DNA of 25,713 nt from Sarcodiotheca gaudichaudii (taxonomy: Eukaryota; Rhodophyta; Florideophyceae; Gigartinales; Solieriaceae). The notes beneath the pieces are model-generated. The model saw only the letters and a program-made list of their open reading frames with translations. It was not told the origin of the DNA and ran no database searches. The DNA lies in NCBI GenBank assembly GCA_032355985.1, contig JAUKVZ010000022.1, positions 1 through 25,713 of the forward strand, written 5' to 3'. Shown here piece by piece: positions 1-6,920 of this stretch (its first letter is position 1; the number at the start of each line of letters is the position of its first letter). A program made the position numbers and the translations under genes.

Positions 1-461
1 GGCATATGAGACATTTTCGCAAAAAACATTTTGGCCCACATTACACTATGGTTTTTTTTTTGCAATCGCACTGCATTACCAACACTGTACGATGTCATCT
101 CTGTCAATATTGCGCATACACACCCCAGTTACTGCGATATCACACAGTGCAATGCACTTACCTACTCATTTTGTCATTTTCGCATTGTCGAAGAAGAGGC
201 GGCATATGCATCTGCGCGCCAGCCAAATCGTATGCGCATCTTCTCCCAGAGGGACTTAGAAAAAATTAGAAATCAATTCCACTTTTTTTTTGTTTGCGTC
301 ATATCCAGAACATAAAGCAATGTGAATTAAGAAAAGGTTTCTACTGTTGAGAAGTTAAAGTTTGACATCACAACTAACTTTCGTCAAGTAGTAGTAGTAC
401 TAGTAGGTGTCTTTACACTGAAAAGAGACAAGCACAACATGCACCTAATAGGTAGCACGAT
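1..461. other. AT-rich left flank without a convincing gene
   Basis: No ORF here has protein-like composition. The stretch holds homopolymer T runs (about 51-61 and 282-291), a short GTA-repeat patch (about 389-406), and several TGCATTA/AATGCAC words (72, 148-157) that also cluster near the right end of the window. A 12-bp word at 39-50 followed by an 8-bp word at 83-90 recurs in inverted orientation and the same order near 25425-25491. It may contain a transposon end and the 3' flank of the leftmost gene. Confidence 0.4.
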
Positions 462-2576
462 CTAATCAAAGTCATCGTCGGATTCACTCTCAAGCTCATC
501 AGACGAATCTCCTCCGCACATTAAACCACTCACCACTACCTTATCACCTGCCGCCACATTTTTCTCGCCTGCCAGACCAACGGAATCAACAGGTTCTGTT
601 TTGAAGTAGTTGGACATAGGCGCATATTCTGTAGCAGTCTCGTCACCACTAACGATTTGTCCGATATTTGCATCCCGAACTACTCCCCACCAAGAACACA
701 CAAACAGGCATATGAATTCAGCGCTCCCTACGAGGTAGTCGGCGCCATCGGACGGTGAATATAATGCACGACTGTAAAAACGCGCGGCCGGCATGAAGAA
801 GTTATACCTGTGTATATCACTTGTCAGCATCGTCTTGCATGTACTATCGAAATCTGACCTCGCCTCACTCATCGACGACGTGACAATATCATCCTTACTA
901 CGAATATAAATGTCAGTATCTGCCCCGATGTCCTTCCTCTTCGCCTTCCAAGCCGAATACTCCGAGTAAAAGAAAGGACACTTCACTTCCACTAACCGCG
1001 CGTGCGGGATTTCGAGGAAGATTTCTCGAATGACACGTAGAAGATCCACACCGGCGTGACCGATAAGTGAGTTGTAAAGCGCGGACTGGGCATGAGAAGA
1101 AACGGAAACGTTGTGCATTAACTCCATCTTGCGACAGTGTATCCCAACAGCCCAATCTGTGTCCGCCTCTATGAGAGATCGGACTGAAGTATCACCGAGG
1201 ATTCTCTTCACAGCGATGTACTCCTCCTGCTTGGAGTTGGGTAGGGTGAATGATACCGGGTCTGATGCATGCTGCCCAACGTATATAATTTCACAGTCCC
1301 TTCCCAAGTAACCCTTCATTGCTACCCGGGCTTCGTATGTCCTGAACAGCCTATCCGCGAACGGCCCCGACTTCCTCATATCCAACTCAGTCGGCAAGAA
1401 ATCGTTGTTAATGTAGAACTCTTTTGAAACCAAGAGAGATAACGGTATGTTTGGAACTGCATCTCGGTAACCCACGCGAATCTTTCCTACTTGCGCCTGC
1501 AAAGCTTTAGAATTCTCAGCACTCACCATTCGCCAGCCACCGAACGTACCACCCCAGTCTTCAAACGACTTGGCGTGAGTGAATTTCCCAGGCGTAACTT
1601 CAACAGCATTGCCTGCGCCGAACTCATCGAACAATGTATCATACATTGATACAAGCTTATCGTCAGCTTTCAAGCAGCGATAGCGCTCAACCCGGTCAGC
1701 TTTCATGCGTTTCCCGATCCGTCCCGTAACGCACAAATTAGGGTCACTCTCCGCCAAGCGAAGAGCCTTCAATAGACCGGTAACGAATGGCTGCCGTAGT
1801 GTAGCCGAAGCAGCCACCATCTCTTTCCGCACCAGCCTCGCCAAGTTTTCACTGGAACACACGCTTCTTAGAAGAGTCTGCATGTAAGTCTCAACATCCT
1901 TCGGGGTCACTTCTTCACAGTCGGAAAGTGCTAACACCTTCATTCTCTTCTGCTTCTCCGCCATGGACTCATCCACACCACCCTTCTTCACCAAGCTATC
2001 TTTCCATGTCTTCATAGCTTGTTCCTTCAGCTTATCAGACACTAAAGCCGGATCATTCAGTGTGCTTCTGATTAACCGACGAATGAAACGATCTGAACCA
2101 AGACTTCCGAAGTTGTTGTGAGACGAGCAGGTAACCAAACCCTCATCGTCAAACTCCGGCGACCCGAAAGCGTGGTGATGCGGATCATCAACATTTAAAA
2201 TTCGCAAAGGGTTCCTGTCAACGTAACCAGTTAGAGTCCCGGTTCCATTGGCGACAGCATCTTCAACAGTGTGAGCTCCGACGAACAAGTCGGAGTGGGG
2301 CTGCGAAGAAAGAACTGTGGGACGCGGATTTTTGGAATCGTCGAATCCGATCAGGGGCACACCCCACCCCGAGAGAACCTGTTCAGGCGGCATAGCTCTC
2401 ACATGTCCATACGGCCCATCACCGACGTACTTCCTTTTCCGATACGGGTACTTGCCTAAAACCTTACTTTTCAGAGATGGATCTCGCCATTGCTCAAGAA
2501 ATACCTTTTCAACTAGCGAAAGAGACACTGTCGCGAACTCATACAACGAAGAATTTCTGAAGAGTAAAGATGCTAA
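462..2576 (-). CDS. YqaJ-like (PD-(D/E)XK) nuclease-domain protein
   Basis: About 700 aa. From the first possible codon of the open frame (2582), the C-terminal third (about residues 465-635) carries a pattern like YqaJ/lambda-exonuclease recombinases: GHAGVDLL about 20 residues before LVEVKCPFF (E532, K534), then a hydrophobic segment resembling the family's later strand/helix. The E-x-K with a following CP is the usual YqaJ signature. Such nucleases resect DNA ends in recombination and occur in viruses and large mobile elements. Residues 1-460 match nothing I recognise. The C-terminus is an acidic tail (SDELESESDDDFD). The start is unclear: the frame is open to a stop at 2604-2606, the first in-frame ATG is at 2393, and a good 3' splice site (pyrimidine tract, then CAG) lies at 2577-2579, so a short upstream exon is likely. 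It lies 89 bp downstream of the neighbouring minus-strand gene. The nuclease assignment is moderate; the exact family needs a profile search. Confidence 0.6.
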   Translation of the reverse strand, partial: LASLLFRNSSLYEFATVSLSLVEKVFLEQWRDPSLKSKVLGKYPYRKRKYVGDGPYGHVRAMPPEQVLSGWGVPLIGFDDSKNPRPTVLSSQPHSDLFVGAHTVEDAVANGTGTLTGYVDRNPLRILNVDDPHHHAFGSPEFDDEGLVTCSSHNNFGSLGSDRFIRRLIRSTLNDPALVSDKLKEQAMKTWKDSLVKKGGVDESMAEKQKRMKVLALSDCEEVTPKDVETYMQTLLRSVCSSENLARLVRKEMVAASATLRQPFVTGLLKALRLAESDPNLCVTGRIGKRMKADRVERYRCLKADDKLVSMYDTLFDEFGAGNAVEVTPGKFTHAKSFEDWGGTFGGWRMVSAENSKALQAQVGKIRVGYRDAVPNIPLSLLVSKEFYINNDFLPTELDMRKSGPFADRLFRTYEARVAMKGYLGRDCEIIYVGQHASDPVSFTLPNSKQEEYIAVKRILGDTSVRSLIEADTDWAVGIHCRKMELMHNVSVSSHAQSALYNSLIGHAGVDLLRVIREIFLEIPHARLVEVKCPFFYSEYSAWKAKRKDIGADTDIYIRSKDDIVTSSMSEARSDFDSTCKTMLTSDIHRYNFFMPAARFYSRALYSPSDGADYLVGSAEFICLFVCSWWGVVRDANIGQIVSGDETATEYAPMSNYFKTEPVDSVGLAGEKNVAAGDKVVVSGLMCGGDSSDELESESDDDFD

Positions 2577-2636
2577 CTGCAAGTTCGAAGAGAAAAGAAA
2601 AGGTCAGTACGACAGGCACTACTGAAGCGAATATAC
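2577..2636 (-). other. possible small 5' intron of the YqaJ-like gene
   Basis: Read on the minus strand, a run rich in C and T ends in CTTGCAG at 2577, just inside the open frame. A candidate donor GTATAT begins at 2636, directly after ATGATT at 2637-2642. Joining them would give a Met-Ile start in frame with the 700-aa ORF. The acceptor is convincing; the donor is weak, and the intron would be only 60 nt. Translation could instead start at ATG 2393. Confidence 0.3.
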
Positions 2637-2665
2637 AATCATTACATTAGTAACCTTGGTGTTGA

Positions 2666-4795
2666 CTACACCCAATATCCAAGCATAGAACGTACTGTCG
2701 ATAGAAGACCGCCATAATTTTCAACCTGCTCCAAAGCCTGAAGCTCTGCCCAAGTCGCGTCGCGTAGATCAACCTTTGAACGCGACTTCCTCTTATTGGG
2801 CTGGTGTACAGCATCACTCGCTGCACCTTTCGTTACTGCGGCGTACCGCCTTTTCCTGAGCGGAACATCGACTTGTTCCAGAGAGGACTTGGCGATAAAT
2901 ACCTTCAATGACTCCAATTCATGATTTGCAGTCTGTAACTTCGCTTCGCACAACTCCAATTCTATTTCGGTACGCCGCTGAGACTCTTCCAGTCGTGTAT
3001 TCAAAACAGCGTAGTTTTTTTCATTTCTTTCGTCCCTCCTCGACCTGGCCTCCAGAATTTCGATCGAGCGCTTCAATTCCCCCTTCATAGCCACACAGCC
3101 GGCATCCAAGCACCGACCGACCCTACGACGCTTAACAATATCTCCATCATTGCCGTACCCATTCACTTCGTCTTTTCCACTAATCGCATTTGAAGGCGAC
3201 GTTCCCGGCTCAATATCCCGTCCCACTTCAACTTCAGTTAGGAACAAGGGACGTGGGAGCGCCCGAGCCTTTCCAGTAGTACGTTCTGCATTCCCAAGAC
3301 CCATACCAGAACCAGTGTAGTCCCGAACCGGGGCATGGTAGCAACCACCACTACGCGCGGAGACGCCTGGAGTTACCTTCGGAATTTCGGAACCACCCAA
3401 CTCACGGGCAGGAGTAGAAAAAGAAGCATCACGATCTCTCTTCGACCTAGTCGTGAGCACCGCGACGGGTTCAGCTGGACGAATACAGGCAGCACTAACT
3501 TCGTTTTCCACTGCTGATGGAACTTGTGTTGAAGACTTACGATTACTTGCTTGCCGTGCATTGCGGCCGAGTTTTGGGCGCGAGGTTGTGGATAGTTTCG
3601 GAGGAAGTGGCTTGTGGTATGGCGAAGATTCAGTTCGCTTTTCCGTGTGTGGACCGCTGCCATTACCTGGTAAAATTTCCCCCGTAAAACATCTTTCACC
3701 ATTATCTCCTGATAAGTTGTCACTGCCTTGATGTCGACGGCTTCTCTTATTGGAAGGTATCTGAATAGGCAACTCGCCTAACTCGGAGTTAGCCTTGGCT
3801 TGGCTAAATTTCGCTTGAGTATCATGTTCTTGACGCGTCTTACACAAATCATTATTGCGATCATTGAAGCCACCCGAAGACTGGCCGCCCGTGAAATCAC
3901 CATCTCCCTCACCACGACGTCCCTCTTCTTCAAACTTTTCATCGCCTCCAACTTCGGTTCGCTTCTTCAAGATGTTCTCCTTGGCAGAGGTTCCACACTC
4001 GCCATCTTCACCAGGCTTGACGAACTTTGAAAGGACAGCTTCCTGTTCTATGACAGGCACGACCGGTGTCACCGCAGCAGTAGGCTCTTTCTCTCCCGGT
4101 CCTTGTTGCATCTTAGAACCTTGTCCCACGACAATATCAGGCGCCGACGTAATTTCAACATCTTTCGGTGCAGAGGGAGCATCCAACTTGTCTTCAAGCA
4201 CTTCAGGTTGAGACTGTGGAGTAATTAGAGGACCACCAGTGCGACTGCCACGTGCAACAGACGACAAATCATCGTGCGCGTCGGTGGTATCGTATGCTGT
4301 GTCACCGTCCATCTCCTTTTGAGAGAGGAAGTAGCCTTCGCGTTTGTGAACAGGCGTACGGACGAGTGGACTCGTCGTCGTAAGTTTGGACTGTACCTTT
4401 GAAGAAGAGGACTCATTGTCCTCAAATGACAATTTCGAACTGCGACGCTTCGATCTGGTAGACCGGCGTATAGGTTTCTCAAAACTGTCAAGACCATTCG
4501 CGGGAGTCTGACTGTCGACAATGCGCTTGCTTAGCGAAGTGGCAAGTTCTTGTTCGTTGACATGACGTGCACTATAGCTTGTGGACAAACCCCGACTAGC
4601 GCTGGACGGAAGATTCGCATCATGCGAGTGATGATCACTCACTGTCTCACTACCTTCAGCTGGTTCACCTTGCATTGAATGTGAAGGAGCCTTTACACCC
4701 TTCGAGGAACGGCGTTTGTCGAATGGCCTGCCACTCCCTTCGGACGCTCTTGAAGAACCACCCCTGGCAGCGCGTGACCTCCCACGCTTGGCCAT
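2666..4795 (-). CDS. disordered basic protein with C-terminal coiled coil, function unknown
   Basis: 709 aa from the ATG at 4795, which has an excellent context (A at -3, G at +4); the few codons upstream to 4810 lack an ATG. Residues 1 to about 540 are low-complexity and rich in Ser, Arg, Gly, Glu and Pro, with several basic clusters that look like nuclear localisation signals (MAKRGRSRAARGG at the start, RRSTRSKRRSSK, then KRRRVGR just before the coil). Residues about 565-635 have heptad-like spacing and high charge (LEARSRRDERNEKNY, LEESQRRTEIELELCEAKL), a likely coiled coil. A second basic patch (PLRKRRYAAV, NKRKSRSKVDLRD) and a short conserved-looking C-terminus follow. I recognise no family. 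It probably acts in the nucleus as a DNA- or protein-binding partner. It is transcribed away from the Ulp1-like gene across a shared 650-bp intergenic region. Confidence 0.65.
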   Translation of the reverse strand: MAKRGRSRAARGGSSRASEGSGRPFDKRRSSKGVKAPSHSMQGEPAEGSETVSDHHSHDANLPSSASRGLSTSYSARHVNEQELATSLSKRIVDSQTPANGLDSFEKPIRRSTRSKRRSSKLSFEDNESSSSKVQSKLTTTSPLVRTPVHKREGYFLSQKEMDGDTAYDTTDAHDDLSSVARGSRTGGPLITPQSQPEVLEDKLDAPSAPKDVEITSAPDIVVGQGSKMQQGPGEKEPTAAVTPVVPVIEQEAVLSKFVKPGEDGECGTSAKENILKKRTEVGGDEKFEEEGRRGEGDGDFTGGQSSGGFNDRNNDLCKTRQEHDTQAKFSQAKANSELGELPIQIPSNKRSRRHQGSDNLSGDNGERCFTGEILPGNGSGPHTEKRTESSPYHKPLPPKLSTTSRPKLGRNARQASNRKSSTQVPSAVENEVSAACIRPAEPVAVLTTRSKRDRDASFSTPARELGGSEIPKVTPGVSARSGGCYHAPVRDYTGSGMGLGNAERTTGKARALPRPLFLTEVEVGRDIEPGTSPSNAISGKDEVNGYGNDGDIVKRRRVGRCLDAGCVAMKGELKRSIEILEARSRRDERNEKNYAVLNTRLEESQRRTEIELELCEAKLQTANHELESLKVFIAKSSLEQVDVPLRKRRYAAVTKGAASDAVHQPNKRKSRSKVDLRDATWAELQALEQVENYGGLLSTVRSMLGYWV

Positions 4796-4800
4796 GCTTT

Positions 4801-5106
4801 CTAGCCACAAACTTCTGATGTTCCCACACCTGTATGTAGACTGTTGGCTGGTTGAATCGAAGGGTAACTCAAGCTCGTACCCCTTGCTGCACTAACCGAA
4901 CAAGAGTTGTAGGTTACGCCCACAATCAATCCGATTGGGACTTTTGACACGGACAGGGAAGGCAGATGCTTCAAGCACGTCAAGTTGACGGCAGTGCGAG
5001 CTGTATACACCAACAACAGAAGGTAACCTTCCTCAGGCAACTGATGGTCGTCGACGAGCGTGGGGGTCCGAAACCTGTGTGAGAGGCATACATACACAGT
5101 AAGCAT
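4801..5106 (-). CDS. possible small 101-aa ORF upstream of the coiled-coil gene
   Basis: An ATG-started frame of 101 codons ends 5 nt before the ATG of the downstream coiled-coil gene. The predicted peptide has no recognisable domain and its composition is ambiguous. It could be a upstream ORF controlling reinitiation, an independent small gene, or chance within a 5' leader. It is listed because a similar close arrangement of a small ORF just ahead of a long one occurs again at 14102-14317. Confidence 0.2.
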   Translation of the reverse strand: MLTVYVCLSHRFRTPTLVDDHQLPEEGYLLLLVYTARTAVNLTCLKHLPSLSVSKVPIGLIVGVTYNSCSVSAARGTSLSYPSIQPANSLHTGVGTSEVCG

Positions 5107-5147
5107 TGCATGAAGTTCACTAAACTTACTAAACGTTCTATTAGAAC

Positions 5148-5174
5148 GGCAGCGAGTTATTTTTACTAACTGCC
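5148..5174. promoter_or_regulatory. 27-bp palindrome, copy 1
   Basis: Begins GGCAGCGAG and ends CTAACTGCC with an AT-rich centre. It is exactly 27 bp, as are the copies at 9583, 9672, 15547, 15623 and 17012, and matches their majority sequence at about 21 of 27 positions with both five-base ends perfect. It lies in a divergent promoter, as expected for an operator or activator site. Confidence 0.6.
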
Positions 5175-5198
5175 ATGGATGTGAGAACTTACAGAAAG

Positions 5199-5206
5199 TG
5201 ACGTCA
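5199..5206. promoter_or_regulatory. CRE-type bZIP site TGACGTCA
   Basis: A perfect 8-bp palindrome identical to the cAMP-response element bound by CREB/ATF-type bZIP factors in many eukaryotes. It sits 25 bp from the 27-bp palindrome and 33 bp from a TGACTCA site, all in the divergent promoter. The sequence match is certain; use as a bZIP site is inference. Confidence 0.4.
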
Positions 5207-5238
5207 TGTCCGTGGCGTCATCATCACATGCGATGAAA

Positions 5239-5245
5239 TGACTCA
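5239..5245. promoter_or_regulatory. AP-1-type site TGACTCA
   Basis: Exact match to the 7-bp AP-1/GCN4 consensus. Its spacing to the CRE-like site and position about 200 bp before the likely ATG of the Ulp1-like gene make a promoter role plausible, but a 7-mer can occur by chance. Confidence 0.3.
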
Positions 5246-5445
5246 TTGACTCGGAGTCCCACCTTCCCTGACAGGCGACCGCAAAGGTGCTGCAGCTGTT
5301 AATAATCTCAGAGTGCAGGCTGCATCGCGCGGAGACATCGTACACCGCGGTGTCCTCCAACAGAAACTTCCCTTCAGCCTTGGACCCGTGCTCCTGCAGT
5401 ACTATTATCCGGTTGCGTACATACTATGTATGCCTAGTAGGCGTA

Positions 5446-6801
5446 ATGACTAAGCAATACGGGCGAACAACGCATTTCACAAACCGGAGCGGGCCCAACA
5501 ACAAAGTGAGGAAAATGACGAGAGACACCTCGACTCGGAGGGACCCGGATGGACCTCCTCGTCGACAAGGCAGCCCTGTGATGAGACGTGTAGATGGGAG
5601 TGAGACGAAGGTAGTGGTCAGGAAAGCCAGTTACTTCGGGAAAGGTAAACCGAGCCAATACACACTCCCAGACTCTGGTGACTCGGAGCAATGTAATGCC
5701 GACGAGACTAATAGCCTGCCAGGCTCCGCAGCAAAACCAGGCAATAGCAGCGAGCCTATGCAGCGCGTCACGTTCGGAGTTGGTACACTCCATGAAAGCG
5801 AAAAGTCCTCATCGTCAGGTCACCTTAACTTGATTGACGCATCAGACGACTCGTCTTCATCTTCATCGGGCACTGGGGCCAAACTCCTCGTGTCGGGATC
5901 GTCCGCAGGAACAAATTGTACCTCGACACACCAAGACAAATATGAAGTGCATCTCGAAGGCGAAGATCGAAGCGGAGACGTAAGAAGTGCTGGGGATGAC
6001 GTCACTTCCAAGCGCGACACATTTGAACGTCTGGACCACAAGTCAGTACAAAGACTGAAGCAGCTTGTCACGAGTGCCGGGAAAGAAGGAGTTTTCGCTA
6101 TTATACCGACTGACCGGAGGGGAAGTTTCGAAGTTAAGGGCAAGGACATCAAACGCCTGTTCGTGCACGGTACATACCTCAACGACGAAATTATTAACGC
6201 TGTCGCATGCATCGCGAATCGGGCTAATGAAGGCATGACCTACAGATCCCACATATTCAATTCGCACTTCTATGCCATGTTATGCGCTACACCTGGTGAA
6301 CTTCAATCACCCGGCGTTATCAATTTCGACCTCGTCAAACGATGGGCAAAACACGTCGATGTGTCTAGACTGGATATTATACTGTTCCCAGTCAACATTG
6401 GCAACACGCACTGGGCACTTGCGTATATAGACATGAACGCGAAAACTTTGTATTACGCGGATTCGATGGATACCGCACCTGCAAGAGGGGCCACACACCG
6501 GCCAATGCCCTTCGAGCTGGCGCAAATCCGTGAATGGCTCCACCAAGTTCTTACACTGCGGAGAGGTGAACTGCATTCTAAGTCACTTGACGTACGAAAC
6601 TGGCCCGGGGTGAGGTGTGGAGCCGATTTCCCACAACAAAAAGACACGACGTCGTGCGGTGTTTTTGCCATAACCACGGCCATGTTTCTCGCTTCGAATA
6701 CGATTCCTACCTACCACCAAGCACAAATCAAGAACATTCGATACTCCATTACTCAAGTCATACTGGCGAATCACTTAGGGAGACTTACAAGCGATTTCTG
6801 A
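5446..6801 (+). CDS. Ulp1/SENP-like C48 cysteine protease
   Basis: 451 aa from the ATG at 5446; the frame is open back to 5287 but without an earlier ATG, and a second in-frame ATG lies at 5515. The C-terminal ~230 residues are a Ulp1-type protease domain that removes SUMO or a related ubiquitin-like modifier. The catalytic set is visible in order: His322 in NTHWALAYIDM, Asp339 in LYYADSM, the oxyanion Gln398 in PQQKDTTSCG and nucleophile Cys404 in SCGVF, followed by a short helix-rich tail. Before it, KGKDIKRLFVHGTYLNDEIINA matches the family's entry motif (the W-L-N-D-x-x-I region). The N-terminal half is disordered, basic and Ser-rich. LNLIDASDDSSSSSS (residues about 124-138) looks like a SUMO-interacting motif. 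All key residues are present, so it should be active. Ulp1-like proteases are frequent passengers of large eukaryotic DNA transposons, which fits the neighbouring transposase. Confidence 0.85.
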   Translation: MTKQYGRTTHFTNRSGPNNKVRKMTRDTSTRRDPDGPPRRQGSPVMRRVDGSETKVVVRKASYFGKGKPSQYTLPDSGDSEQCNADETNSLPGSAAKPGNSSEPMQRVTFGVGTLHESEKSSSSGHLNLIDASDDSSSSSSGTGAKLLVSGSSAGTNCTSTHQDKYEVHLEGEDRSGDVRSAGDDVTSKRDTFERLDHKSVQRLKQLVTSAGKEGVFAIIPTDRRGSFEVKGKDIKRLFVHGTYLNDEIINAVACIANRANEGMTYRSHIFNSHFYAMLCATPGELQSPGVINFDLVKRWAKHVDVSRLDIILFPVNIGNTHWALAYIDMNAKTLYYADSMDTAPARGATHRPMPFELAQIREWLHQVLTLRRGELHSKSLDVRNWPGVRCGADFPQQKDTTSCGVFAITTAMFLASNTIPTYHQAQIKNIRYSITQVILANHLGRLTSDF

Positions 6802-6920
6802 TTCTGCGTAGTATGGATCGTCATGGTTTATCTCATAGCATCGTATGAGGAGACTCCTGTGTAAACACATTTCCTCGCACCGTATCGTATCTCGCAACCC
6901 ATTAAGCAATTCGACGCGGT
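6802..6920. terminator. convergent 3' region between Ulp1-like and SET genes
   Basis: The plus-strand protease gene and minus-strand SET gene end 119 bp apart, facing each other. The short gap must contain both 3' ends or overlapping 3' UTRs. No canonical AATAAA was found in it on either strand. Confidence 0.3.

Larger units (their letters stand above)
4796..5445. promoter_or_regulatory. shared divergent promoter region
   Basis: This 650-bp gap separates the minus-strand coiled-coil gene from the plus-strand Ulp1-like gene, so it must hold both promoters unless the small ORF at 4801-5106 is real. It contains one copy of the recurrent 27-bp palindrome (5148-5174), a perfect TGACGTCA (5199-5206) and a TGACTCA (5239-5245), with another GCGTCATCATCAC stretch between them. 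No clear TATA box was identified. Confidence 0.55.

Noticed and set aside
6-315. Two overlapping plus-strand ORFs of 87-94 codons in the left flank
   Set aside because: Overlapping frames in T-rich DNA with no protein-like pattern; neither has a recognisable motif or good context.
2600-4795. The 709-aa and YqaJ-like ORFs as one spliced gene
   Set aside because: Only a poor donor (GTGTAG) exists near the end of the first ORF; two separate genes or transcripts are simpler, though a joint transcript cannot be excluded.
5820-6236. Long antisense ORFs opposite the protease, transposase and 2092-aa genes
   Set aside because: They mirror the codon usage of the sense genes and show no independent domain; shadows of the real frames.
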